Assembly (NCBI GenBank): GCA_024734555.1
Contig: JANPWX010000097.1
Location: 2,465,048-2,529,047 of the forward strand
Direction of reading: 5' to 3'
DNA: 64,000 nt
Source: Trochalopteron elliotii
Taxonomy: Eukaryota; Chordata; Aves; Passeriformes; Leiothrichidae
The notes below the pieces were generated by a model. The model had not been told where the DNA came from and made no database searches. It saw only the letters and a list, made by a program, of their open reading frames with translations. The translations under genes and the position numbers were made by a program. Shown here in pieces: positions 50,271 through 61,040 of the stretch. The stretch's first letter is position 1; the number at the start of each line of letters is the position of its first letter.

Positions 50271-50392
50271 AAAAACTTTATCCCAATGGCACACAAGAAA
50301 TTATGTTCCCAGATCACACAGTGAAATGCCTCTACAGTGATGGACTGAAGGAAACCTTTTTTCCCAGATGACACAGTAGCAAAAGTAGAAAA
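50271..50392 (+). pseudogene. TCP10L2: TCP10 remnant exon: G-box part 3, frameshifted
   Basis: The acceptor TTTTCTACAG ends at 50270 and the donor GTAAGT is at 50393. The frame reads EKLYPNGTQEIMFPDHTVK and then LYSDGLKETFF (CPAP EKHYPDGRKEITFPDQTVK). A run of six T at 50357-50362 then puts it out of register, with a TGA at 50369-50371. With five T the CPAP-like register would continue to the donor. The next CPAP exon, carrying the last G-box repeats, was not found downstream. Confidence 0.85.
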
Positions 50393-50765
50393 GTAAGTCC
50401 TGTGTAAATAACAGGGACCACACTTTGGACACAGGTACAATGACACTGACATTTAGAACTGTGGTTGGATTTTGCATAGCTGGGAAATTTCCAGATGAAG
50501 GGAAAAAGGTTTTATAAGATAACAAGGGTTTTGCAAGAATGTGGCACTGAAAAATCACTTCCACCTTGAATGATAGGTGATGATTTACGACTGGCAAAAT
50601 GACTGTGAAATATTCCTCATTTAGTTCCATGTAACTTTACACTGGCCAGAGTAGCTGGGAGATCACCAGTTGTCAGTGTTAGCAATGCAGGTACTAAAGG
50701 ACTCAGGATGAGGGCTCCTGAGCTCTATTTCCAGGTGCTTGGCTCCCCCTCTAATATTGGACAAG

Positions 50766-50909
50766 GACTGAGATTATCTCAGTTGGTTAGAACATGGTGC
50801 TGATAACAGCAAGGTTGTGGGTTTGATCCCTGAAGGGGTTATTCACTTAAGAGCCGGACTCAAGAGTCCTTGTGGGTCTCTTCCTAGTCATATTCTGTGA
50901 ATCTGTATT
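50766..50909 (+). mobile_element. tRNA-Ile-derived SINE with CR1-like tail
   Basis: The head resembles tRNA-Ile (TATCTCAGTTGGTTAGAAC for box A, GGTTTGATCCC at about 50820 for box B). It is followed by a tail like 'gtccttgtgggtctcttcc' and 'tattctgtgaatctgt', which is the CR1 3' end. This head-tail arrangement is that of the passerine TguSINE1 family. The tRNA part lacks a paired acceptor stem and the usual GGCC start, so it is not a working tRNA gene. Confidence 0.82.
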
Positions 50910-51964
50910 GTCTCTCTATTCCTCCATGCAAGATGAGAAAAACAGCTTCAGGACTCTCTTACATGCATCTTCTGGAGAAGAGAAAGGGTCCGGTTATAAG
51001 ATGGATTTTCTGCCTGCAAAATGTCTTGAGATCCCTGCATGAAGTCATGTAAAATTTGGATCTCACCATCCATTAGCTGTTATTCTGCGTCTTGTGAGAC
51101 CAGATCTCTAATGTAAAGAGAGAGATTTACATACCATGTAAATCCTGAGGTTTTCCATTTAACATTATTTTCCAGTTTCATTGAGATATGTTAGATTGGA
51201 ATAACGTTACCTGAATGAAATTACTTGAGTGAGTCTGAAGGAGATGCAGTCACACCCTTTTTGTGTATTCAACATTAAAACAAATACCCACAGCACTTCT
51301 CATTGAAGTGTTTGTTTCGTGATACTGATCACACTTTCCCTAGTTTTTCTGCAATTTGTTGTGAAAGTGACTAAAATTAAGAACTATGTTATAAGAACCC
51401 CAAATATATAATTCAGTGCTGCCTTACACTGACTAAGATGAATCTACATAGAGTTTTTATTTCCTGAGTTAATCATCAAAAACTGTATGGAAGCGATTAG
51501 TATTTTCAGTTAGTTTGTACTCTTTGGAGCAGAATTTCCCTCCATGTATCAGGGCTTATAATGAGCTGGACATTAGACCAAAATCTGAGCAGGAGTGGAG
51601 AGAACAGTCACAGCTCTAGATGTCCTTTCCAACCAAAGTTATTCAAAAATTATATGATCATAATCTAAAAACTGCCTCATGCATTTGAAAATAAAATGTA
51701 ATATTTATTCCATCCTAGTGATTATTCTGGATCAAAGATCTGGATCTTCTGGATCTTTCTTGTTCCTTCAGCAATCTCTCCTCTGTGTTGCTTTGTGTTG
51801 CTTTGTCTTTGAAATAACCTTTCCTACTATTGCTTTTATTCTTCCAGTAGTGCATAAATATTTCTGGTCAGTGAATCTCTCCATCTGTAAGGTTCTTTGG
51901 ATGGCACTTGATACTTAAAGGAATTAATAATTTATCAGATGCTGCTTTCAATTGCCTTCCCCAT
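50910..51964. other. Intergenic, no gene recognised
   Basis: AT-rich. The last G-box exon of TCP10 would be expected in or beyond this part but is not visible. Confidence 0.4.
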
Positions 51965-52130
51965 AGACTGCCTGTCAGAAAACCACAGAAGAGCTTGGGT
52001 AGGAGAGGACCTTGAAGATCATCTAGTTCCAAGTCCCCCTGCCATGGGCAGGAACACCTTCCACTAGACCAGGTTGCTCAAAGTCCATCCAACCTGGCCT
52101 TCAACACTTCCAGTGAGGTGAATTTTTCCA
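51965..52130 (-). mobile_element. CR1 LINE 3' fragment
   Basis: Read on the + strand it shows 'accttgaagatcatctagttcc', 'ccctgccatgggcaggaacacc' and 'ccactagaccaggttgctcaa'-like segments, the reversed 3' UTR of CR1. It is cut off sharply at about 52130. Confidence 0.9.
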
Positions 52131-52170
52131 AATCACTGAAACTCTTCTCTTGTAGAGCTCAGCTCATTAC

Positions 52171-52271
52171 CTGCCCACTGACTGAGATAGAAAATTATCT
52201 CCTTATGTTTTTCAAATTCCTGTAGCAACAAATACACTCCCATAGCATGCTGCTTTAACCTTTTCTCACAC
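52171..52271 (-). other. Unassigned exon-like segment, - strand
   Basis: On the - strand the acceptor TGCACTTAG ends at 52272 and the donor GTAATG begins at 52170. The 101-bp frame between is open and reads CEKRLKQHAMGVYLLLQEFE followed by KHKEIIFYLSQWAG. The mix of residues looks protein-like, but no family is recognised and the phase does not fit the segment at 43652. Confidence 0.3.
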
Positions 52272-55200
52272 CTAAGTGCAAAAATTGCAACATTATGGAA
52301 TAGCTGCCCCTTCTCTTCTGTTTCCAAGGGCTCACACAATCAACAAATCACCACTCAAATTGCAGAGCATCTTTCAAGGAAAGAGCAAAAAGCATTGCTG
52401 ATATTGATCATACACAATACATAATAAACTTCAGTTTATTGATTTAATTATGAAGATGTGAGGAGTTTGATATCAGCTGGTGTAATGATAAAGTTGTATT
52501 GTTTTCCCTTAACTGCTTCATAACACACCCGCTTTCAACTACTGAAATAGTTAGTATATTTTATTTGTTTTGTAAAAGAAAACTCTAACTAAAATAAAAT
52601 CAAGACTTCATTCTTTTCCATGTGTTTCACTAAGAACTTCAGTTTGTGCCACCTTACGCTGACCAAAACAGATCTATGTTGATTATTTTTTCCCAGTTAA
52701 GTCTCATAAAAAAGTGAATGTGGCTAGTGTTTTCAGTTTGGCTGAAAAACTAGATACGATACCAATGTTTAATAAAGGACCATTGTTTTTATTCCCAAGA
52801 ATTCTTCTAACAAAAGGTCCCTGTTCTCCAGTTAAAATGCTGATTTTCTTTTTGTTTCTGTAGTAAATCAGAAAACAGGCTTTGCTCACAGCTTTTAGCC
52901 TTAAATCACTGTTTACTATTCAATAACCTGTCACTGAATCACAGAATCCTGTGGATAAGTAATCCCTCCTAATTTTAAACTAAATAAGGAACAATTTTGT
53001 TATCATGCTACTTTCTCCTTGCTTCATTAAGCACTCTTGCCTCTATTTGCAGGAAACATTTTGACTTTGGAATAATGTGGCCCACAGTCCTGCACAATGT
53101 GTGACACATGGGGAATATGTCCAAGGCAGTCCCTAGAGCTGTGCATAAGGGTGACCCTACTGAAGATTTTGTGGCTTTTTTTGCTAGCCTGTGTCCAGCC
53201 ATCATTTTACCAAAACACATTTTTTCAGGTGATATTTTATAGTATAATAGTAAATGCATTTTTGACATAAAGGGCACACATTGGATTTAGAAAAAAGGAG
53301 GCAGAAAATTCACCTGCATGAATGACAATTGCTTTCAGGTATGTTGTAATTGAGAGTCCTTCACAGATGGGTTCTGACACATCCCACTTTGTTTTTCACA
53401 GGCTGATTCTCACACCCTCTCTCCTCCATCTTCCACTTGCCTCAGTTAACCAGAAGCATGGCTCTACCATTTATAGTTCATAATTATAGCTGTAGGAACA
53501 AAAATAACCCAAAAATAATCTAAATTAAGTGTGACTGCATATTATGCTTAAACTGTAGCAACACACATAGCTACTTCTTGATGCTTGATGTTTTTTGTCC
53601 TGGAGGATTTACAATGAAATTTTCATGAATCCTTTAGGGAGACAGAACACATTTGGGAATTACCACTTTTGTCTTTTCACAGGTTTTCCTGACATTAGCA
53701 AAAACATGCTACAGCCAGTATATGGCCTCAGTTCTTTTTCACATTTAGAATATGCTTGTGAACAGAGCTAGTTCCATTCAGACAGCCAGGGGTGTGGGCC
53801 TCCGGTCTTTATCAGGGGAAATACATGAGTGGTTAGCTCATAGTTGCAGAAGTCAGGTGTAGGTAACCAGCAACTGAGTTGGGCAGACTTGTGTGGAGAA
53901 TGCCCAGCCTCCTGGGATTTGTTTATTTTAACTTCACCTTTTGCTCAGAAGGGTATATTTGGCATGTTATTTTTCTTGGAGCTGGGAAGTCAGTGTTTTT
54001 CTTGGAAGTGCTCTGGCAGTTTTCTTAGTTAGGACAGCCACCTTAGGAACTGATCCCCTTGCAGCCTTCAGGGCAGGTTGTGAAGAAGAAGCAGAAGTAC
54101 ATTTCACCACTTTTTCATAAGTGAGTAAGCCAGGCACTCTCACTAGCTGTGCTCCAGGGTACACGCCTTCTGCCAGCCTTCATCCCAGCTACTTGGTTTG
54201 GCCTGAAAGTGTCAATCTGCTTGTAGTTCAGCAGGTCAGCAATACTGTGAAAAAGTTTTCTTCCAACAGTGTCATCCATGGAACAGCCCAAACACAAAGC
54301 TGGATTTTAGCTGAGTTCTAAAGGCCAGGGCTTGAATTTGTTGTAAATATTCTCATGGAGGTGAAATTCCAACAGCTTCAAGATATCTCTTGTATCTGCC
54401 TTCACTTCCATCTTACTTTAAGGTCACTTTCTTTGCACTGCTGCATTACTGACATATTATACTAACTCAGTAGGTTGCCCTGCTCTGAGCAAGCTCTCTT
54501 GGTTAAGATCATAAAGCCCGAAGCAAAACCGACAGTAGACATTAGGAAAATGCCTATTGATTCCAGTGCTCTTTTCCTCCTCTGACACATGCTGATTTAA
54601 CTCACTGATAGTCTTCTGCTGTTCCAACAATGAGCTCCTCTCCAATTCCTGAGGAGCAGGGCACCTTCTTGTCTCATCACTTCCCTCTCATGAAAATATT
54701 ATTCCATAGAATATACATGGATTCTAAATGAAATATCATTTCCTACTGTCTATAATGGAAGTGAGTGATGGACTCCATCCATTTTTTTTTTTAGTCAGAA
54801 ATGCATTTTGAGTTACATTGCACAGAGCAATTCTCATATAGACAGTTCATGAAATGTGTTCCTCCCTACCCAGCTAGTTCAACTTATACAAGACACAAAC
54901 TAAAGATCTGTACAACTGGCTGGTGACATAGAGAAAAAATGCCAATGGATCTGTAGATTTGAAAGTGTTACTGTTTCTCTCAGTTTTATTTTTCTGGAAA
55001 CCTACAGTGGTGAAACCCTACAGTCTAATTGGCTAGACTCCATGTTTGGGGCAGAGACTGTGTTGCTTGAGAGAAGAGTGCTTGAGCTGAGGATAATTCT
55101 GACAAAACATTAACATACCAACCCGCACCTTCTCTCAGAAAGCAGCAAGCAAAAAAATGCATAGTGAATACTCTGTATGCTAGACAAGACCCTTTCACAT

Positions 55201-57516
55201 CCTTTTATTTTAGTGGCATCTTCACTTTTTCTTTTCAGGTTGAGTTTTAGACTCTGGAATGAGTAACTTCTGCCTTTCAAACAACTACAGAAACACTGGG
55301 AAAAATCACACCTGGAAGTACTGCCTTGAGCAATGTGCAGCTGAGTTGAAGAGGGACACTTTTCTGTGGAAAAAATACCATTTATTGAAATGGAAAACCT
55401 TTTTTTTTTTTCCAGAGAACAAATGTAATTTTTTGATAGCTTTTATTTAATTTTAATTTTCTTGTTTTGAAAATGTCAGAATATCCTCTTTTCATTTTTT
55501 TAAGAGATAATGGTTTGGGAAGACTTTTTTTTAAATGCCAATTTAGTTTTAAAACTAAAAGCCCAAATGTGAAACGACATGCTTTACCCCTGTCAAAATG
55601 TAAATTAATATAATTTAAAACTTTCACAAGTCACAGAATAGTTCAGGATTCTCATTACTTTATCTGAATCTGAAAAAAAAAAAAAATCTTTCAGGAAATA
55701 AAAACATGTTTTTCTCTCCACTCTCACATTTGTGGCTCCCTCCTGTGATGTACCCATGTCATAGCTGTCCAGCACATAGAGAAGTGTCCAGGAGGTTTTT
55801 CAGGAAGGCTGGGAAGCAGGACAGTGGGGTCAGAAGCATATGATTACTTTACCACAGGACTTTCTTTGCTGTGAATTCTTTGCCCTGTAGTGTGTGGGTT
55901 AAAAATAGTCCTGGACCATCTTATATTCTGTAGTGAAGGAATTGTTGCCTAAAAAAGAAGGAATTTGAAGCAAGCCTTGGTCCAGGGTGTGAGGAATAAG
56001 CCTCCTACTGGAAAGAGACTTTAGGCAATATTAATGGCTGAGACTGTGGCCAAAATGTGAACTTCTGTAAATGACTTTCCATATTGCAAAGTAATATGTA
56101 ATTCTATATTCCAATAGTAACAGGTATATAAATATATTTAGTGGTGTTCTACAATTAGACCTGCAGTAACCTTCCATCTCAGGTTTAAAATGGTGTTGGA
56201 AGGGAGGGAGCAGGAAAAAAGGTCTAAACTGCACTGGAATTATTTCTGAGAATCCCCTTATAGATAAGAAACAGAATGAAGTTGAATTATTATTAGTGAG
56301 AGCATTCCTTGAGTGAGGCGTTTATAGTGGACAGGAGATAAATATGATAAGCAGTTACTGAAGTATGGTTGTGATGTAATAGGACTTACATAAAGTACTA
56401 TGAAGGGCAAAGTAGCCTTGCTGTGTCTGTTGCAGTCAGACAGTTACTGTTTTCAGACCAAGAAATCTGGGAGCTCGCTGCTGAGCTTGCACACACACCT
56501 AATGTGGTGATCTCAGAAAATTACGGTTATCTTTTCTTCCACTTTGTTTCCTGGGAATTCTTTGCTTTGTCTGCTTATTAAACAGCACTATGTCACATGC
56601 TAAGAAAAAAAATTAGTAACAAACAACAAGCAAATAACAACCAACCAACCAGAAAACCAAAAAGACAAACACACCAAAAAACTCAACCACACCAAACTAA
56701 ACAAGATTTACAGTAGCTGGTTCAAATCCTGGGGCAAAGATTATTAAATTAAGAAAAGAATTATGTAGCTGGACACAGCCAGGGTAAGAATTTGGATGGG
56801 TCAATTACAGACTGCAGTTAGCCTTTTCTTTTCTGCTTTGCTTGACAATGCTATCAGCAGCGTTTCTGCTATTGAACATACAGCCAGTGTGTGGCAAACT
56901 GTGCCATCACGGTCTCCACTAGGTAATCATAAGTTAAGCTGTTAATAATGTCTGAACAATGAAGCTTTCTTTGGTGGTTTGTTAATATCAGCTTGTATTA
57001 ATGAACTTCTTTCATACCTCTTGCATTAGGGAATGAAATTAAACTTTGACATTCAGATAATGCCAGTTTACAGGAAATTGGCTCACCAAACCTAGATATA
57101 ACAAATGCCTGCTTCAATTTCCCAGATAATTAAATGCAAAGAAAAGAAAATAAACCACTTTAACTAACAAAGAACACCTATCCACTTTTGAGAAAGACCA
57201 TATCACATATAAGCACAAGCTCTTGAAGTGCAATTATGAAGAACTAACTCTAGGATTAGGCATTGGTCTAAATGAATGAAGATAAATTTCACTCTACTAT
57301 GTAAAAATGTGCACCCAGATGAGCCCTGATCTCTTCACCAGCCTTCATTCCCAGTGGGTTCTATGTTTAGCCCATTCCTTAATAACTTGTAAACTCACCT
57401 GTGAGTTTGCAGACATACTTTTGCAACATAAAAGTGACCTCAGCTGTCTCTGACCGTGCTTGAGTTTAACACCCATTTACTATTGCTGCCAAGCAGCACC
57501 CAGAAGCAGAGGCCTT
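52272..57516. other. Intergenic, no certain gene
   Basis: AT-rich. It holds the exon-like - strand segment at 54457-54648 and an A/C-rich low-complexity stretch at 56600-56705 (AAC, CAACCAACC and ACCAAA units). Nothing else was recognised. Confidence 0.4.
54457..54648 (-). other. Unassigned exon-like coiled-coil ORF, - strand
   Basis: On the - strand the acceptor TGCTCCTCAG ends at 54649. The frame after it reads ELERSSLLEQQKTISELNQH, then VSEEEKSTG, and stays open to a TAA at 54459-54457. The first part has coiled-coil spacing, and the second has a Cys/Phe-rich patch (YCRFCFGLYDL). I do not recognise it. It may belong with the other two - strand segments as remains of one gene, but their phases do not join. 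Confidence 0.3.
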
Positions 57517-57645
57517 AGGATCATAGAACCAGAATGACTTGGGTTGGAAGAAACTTAAAGACCATCTAGTTCCAACCCCTCTGCCATGGGCAGGGATACC
57601 TCCCGCTAGCCCAAGTTGCCCAATGTCATCCAACCCAGCCTTCCC
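57517..57645 (-). mobile_element. CR1 LINE 3' fragment
   Basis: On the + strand it begins GATCATAGAACCAGAATGAC and continues 'gggttggaagaaacttaaag', 'accatctagttccaacccc' and 'ctgccatgggcagggatacc', the reversed CR1 3' end. Confidence 0.9.
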
Positions 57646-60482
57646 TGTGAGGAGAGCAGGATGCCATCCTCTGTGACACCATGGAACACAGAGCATTCAG
57701 CAGGTAAACATCAATAGGCTTATTAGCCATTGCCTGACTTAGAGCTCTTGAAGGTTTCAGGCACATGACTGGGAAGGGATTAATCTGGCTACCACTTCAA
57801 TCCAAAGCTGCTGTCCATTGAGATGGCTACATCTCTTCTTAACCTCAGACACTCAGAGTCAGACTGGTAAAAGCTATTGTTTCACTGCAAAATGAGCACT
57901 GTTGTTGGGGGTGAGGTAAGAGTTTGTCTGGTAGTGAAATCTGCAGTGAAGCAATGTGAGTCTGCCTGCACCCTGCTGCTGGTTGAGGCCTCAGCGCAGA
58001 CAGACCTGTGCTATTTGCTGCCTGCTAGACTGAAGCAGGGCTTGTGGAGTCTTTCTTGGCCATGAAAGAGCAGATGTCTCATGCTACAGCAACCTCAATT
58101 ATCATTTCTTTTTCCTGCATTTCAGTGAATATATGTTCCTAGCTGAACTTCTGCCTAATTTTTTTTTTATTTATACTATGCAGCAAAATCCCTACAGTCT
58201 TTTCATTTAAGTCATGTCTAAGACCAGTGGACATCTTTAGATTCATCCAGTCCCAGGCAAAAGCATGTTCATTGCATTGCTGCCCATAGCTGTGGCTTTC
58301 ATTGCCAAGGTAACAGAGCTTTTCTTTATAGTCCCTGTGCAATGGAAATGTTGTCATTCAGGAAATAACTACATAAAGTCCTGTGAAAAATCAAGAGTGA
58401 AAACCAGCTCCTCAAAACACAGGCCAAAATGTCCTATCTCCTGTGCTGATTCAATGTCAGTGATACTGAGATCCTCAACAAGGTCACCTTTTTCCTGCTC
58501 CTTTGCCCCAAACTTTTACTGCTGAGCATGGTTTCATGTGGTATGGGATATCCCTTCCATCACTTTGTCTCAGCTGTCCTGGTTTTACCACCTCCCAATT
58601 TCTTGGGTACCTGCAACCTACTCACTGAGGGGGAAGAGTGTGGAAAAAGAGAAAACCTGGATGTTCTGCAAACACTACTCAGCAATAGCCAAAACACTGG
58701 TGTGTTATCAACATTGTTTTAGTTATAAAAATCTGAAACACAGCACCATATGGACTGCTACAAAGAAAATTAACTCCATCCCAGCCAGACTCAGTACAGG
58801 AGTAAAAAGAGAAACTACATTAAAAAAAAAAAGCTGTATCATGTCTAGGTAGGGGTCATCTTTTTGTTGTGAGGTTGTAGACCATGCCATGTAGCAGGAT
58901 CCTGACTTCTCTGTTGGGTTGTTACAAATAAAAAGTTATTACATTCACACAGATGAGTTTTCCATAATGATGTTGACCTCAGAAATCCTCTTTGCTTCAC
59001 TTGCCATTGAACATCACTTTGTAAAAGAGAATCAGAGGAGGATTGAGAGATGCAATGAAACACAATGTTGTGTTTCTTTATGAGGTGGAAGCAGTGTGGG
59101 GTGAAAATCAGCAGCAGCCTAGAATATCCATCTGTGCATGCTGGGCAGATAGGAGACTGTCAGGATTCTTCAGCCACAATAGTTTTGCCATTTGTATTTC
59201 CAACAGAGAGATCAACAGCATGGCTTTGAGCTGACAAGGCAAAGGTGCAAGAGAAATCTGCACGTATGAGGGGAGCCCACCTGTCACCTTCTTTTCTGCA
59301 GGACATAATGAATTTTACTTTATTGTATGAGACCTGGAAAAAAGCTCATCATGTGTAAAGCCATGAATCAACATAAGTGAAGTCTGAAAGGGAGTCCAGA
59401 TGGTTGGGAACAAGAAATATAAGAAAGACAGTAAAGTTTGTTGCTATTTAAAAGACCTAACAATTTGGGGATTTTTGTCACACAAATTGTGTTATTGTTG
59501 TCACACCGTGTGGTGCCTCATCCTCCTGCTGTGGTTAGTAACTGAGGGGAAGTAGTTTCAAGTGTTATCTCCATGGCAGGTAACAACTTAGCTAACTATA
59601 TGTAGTTTATTTCCAGAGGCAGCACTAATCTTGGACATGAAGAGCATTTGTCCACAATTCCTTTGGCGCTGTCTGCCTCACACAGAGAATCTGAATAGTG
59701 TCATTACCAGTAATGAACATTAGGTCTGTACATTGCTCTCTCATTAAGATGCAGGGACTCTGCACAGTAACTGTACTGTAACACTCTTCTCTTTGCAGTA
59801 AAACCACAAAAATCCATATCTAGAAACAATATGGGTAAAGCTAAGGAGAAGTTGAAATGAGATGAGCCACTGCAGGATACATGTAGGTCTCAAGAACTTA
59901 TTACAATGTAAGCCATCCTCCTTTTCTCCCTATCTCTCTGTCACTTGCACTGCCATTTGCACTCTTCTCATGGCGAGGTTCCCCATGGCCTGGCTGTTCA
60001 TCTTGAAAACAGCTCCCTCCCTGGATGGGAAAGTGAGGAAAGGTCATAATCACTGAAGTATTTTGTCTTGTAGAAGGCATTTCTTTTAGGATGAAGTTGC
60101 TGTAAGTGGTGACAGAAAAATTGGAAAATCAAAAAGGAAAATCAAAAGAGAAGGAGTGCGGGAATAGAAGGATGGCATGGGCAGATTCACAGCTGTCTGC
60201 TGACCAAAGACAAGTTGGTGGACTCAGTGGTTAGTAGATTCTGTGGTGTGCAGATATAAACCGCAGATATAGCCAGCTGATGTTATTTACAGCAGGTGTT
60301 AGAGAACGCAGCATAAAAACAACACAAATCTTTATAATTAATGGTTCCATGAAATGATGTGTGTTATCTGCAATCAACTGAGCAGCCCAAGTTTCTTCTT
60401 TCATTCTGCATGTGTTTTGATTGTAAGGCCAGGTCTTATCCACAGAAACAAAAGTGTGAGGACTTTAGGAATATTGTTTACA
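57646..60482. other. Intergenic, no gene recognised
   Basis: Short ORFs only. This should be the interval between the 3' ends of the convergent TCP10 remains and UNC93A. Confidence 0.45.
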
Positions 60483-60745
60483 TTTATTAAGACTTTATTA
60501 ATTAAAATAAAAAGAGAAAACATTTAGTTGGTCATCTGCATAAAAGAGGAAAGTCAGATAATCTTCCCTGATAAAGGTGAGATGTCAAAGGAGGTTTTTA
60601 CTCCTAAGACATTTGCATTATAATGTCCCTGAAATCTGTTCCTTTACCATATTTCTGGATATAGTACAGACTGGAATGCCCTTGGTGGCATGCCTGTAAG
60701 GAGCTGGCCAGTTTGCCTTGCCTCCATCACTCTGACCCTGTTGGA
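60483..60745 (-). other. UNC93A: UNC93A 3' UTR with poly(A) signals
   Basis: Two AATAAA signals on the - strand (TTTATT at 60494-60499 and 60483-60488 on the + strand) lie about 250-260 bases after the stop codon of the UNC93A exon. They fit the end of that transcript. Confidence 0.6.
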
Positions 60746-61011
60746 TTACATGTGTGTTTCCTGGGAGTGGGGTCCTCCATTTTCCTTCTTTGTGGAAGTA
60801 GGTGTCCCAGGGGAGCTCTTAGCCTCGAGGTATTCCACTGCTCCATACGTCACCATGGACAGCACAAGCACAGACAGCAAAATGTACAGTTTGATGTAGG
60901 CTTGCAATTTGGTGCTGTAACCAAAGGCAATGACAAATCCAAGTGATTCCCAGAGACGGTAATTTGCAAAGGCAGCCTCCTTGTGTTTCTCAAATAAAAT
61001 GCCATAGAGTC
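60746..61011 (-). CDS. UNC93A: UNC93A, last coding exon (partial gene)
   Basis: UNC93A is a multi-pass membrane protein of the UNC93 branch of the major facilitator superfamily. On the - strand the acceptor CTTCCAG ends at 61012. The first two bases complete a codon from the previous exon, then the frame reads LYGILFEKHKEAAFANYRLW and on to ESLGFVIAFGYS and KLYILLSVLVLSMVTYGAVE. This is nearly the same as human UNC93A (LYGVLFEKSKEAAFANYRLW). It covers the last two transmembrane helices and a hydrophilic tail ending in ETHM and TAA at 60748-60746. No lesion is visible. Upstream exons must lie beyond 64000, since none was seen between 61012 and 64000. The open frame continues past the acceptor into the intron and should not be read as coding. 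Confidence 0.93.
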
Positions 61012-61013
61012 CT

Positions 61014-61040
61014 GGAAGGAAGGAAGAAAGGAAGGAAAAA
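61014..61040 (-). repeat. UNC93A: (TTCC)n-like tract serving as polypyrimidine tract
   Basis: On the + strand it reads as GGAAGGAAGGAAGAAAGG-type purine repeats. On the - strand it is a pure pyrimidine run that ends directly in the CAG of the UNC93A acceptor. The splice signal is therefore made of a microsatellite. Confidence 0.8.

Larger units (their letters stand above)
18338..50392 (+). pseudogene. TCP10L2: TCP10 (CPAP/CENPJ paralogue), unitary pseudogene, dispersed exons
   Basis: The TCP10 family descends from the centriole-length factor CPAP. It shares an N-terminal coiled coil, a tubulin-binding segment and the C-terminal G-box that in CPAP binds STIL. Nine or more exon-like pieces lie here in CPAP order (18338, 21992, 28085, 29103, 37297, 46643/47021, 48049, about 48972, 49818 and 50271), most with usable splice sites. 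Several neighbours join in matching phase, for example 18434 to 21992, 46749 to 47021 and 49902 to 50271. The gene is broken: a TGA at 29141, further stops in the long exon, a frameshift in the 37297 exon, and single-base frameshifts at about 49024 and at 50357-50362. The final CPAP-like exon was not found. The symbol rests on synteny with human TCP10L2 between CCR6 and UNC93A. Confidence 0.85.

Noticed and set aside
50766..50840. Functional tRNA-Ile gene
   Set aside because: Box A and box B are recognisable, but the acceptor stem does not pair, the 5' end is altered and the sequence runs into a CR1-like tail. It is a SINE.
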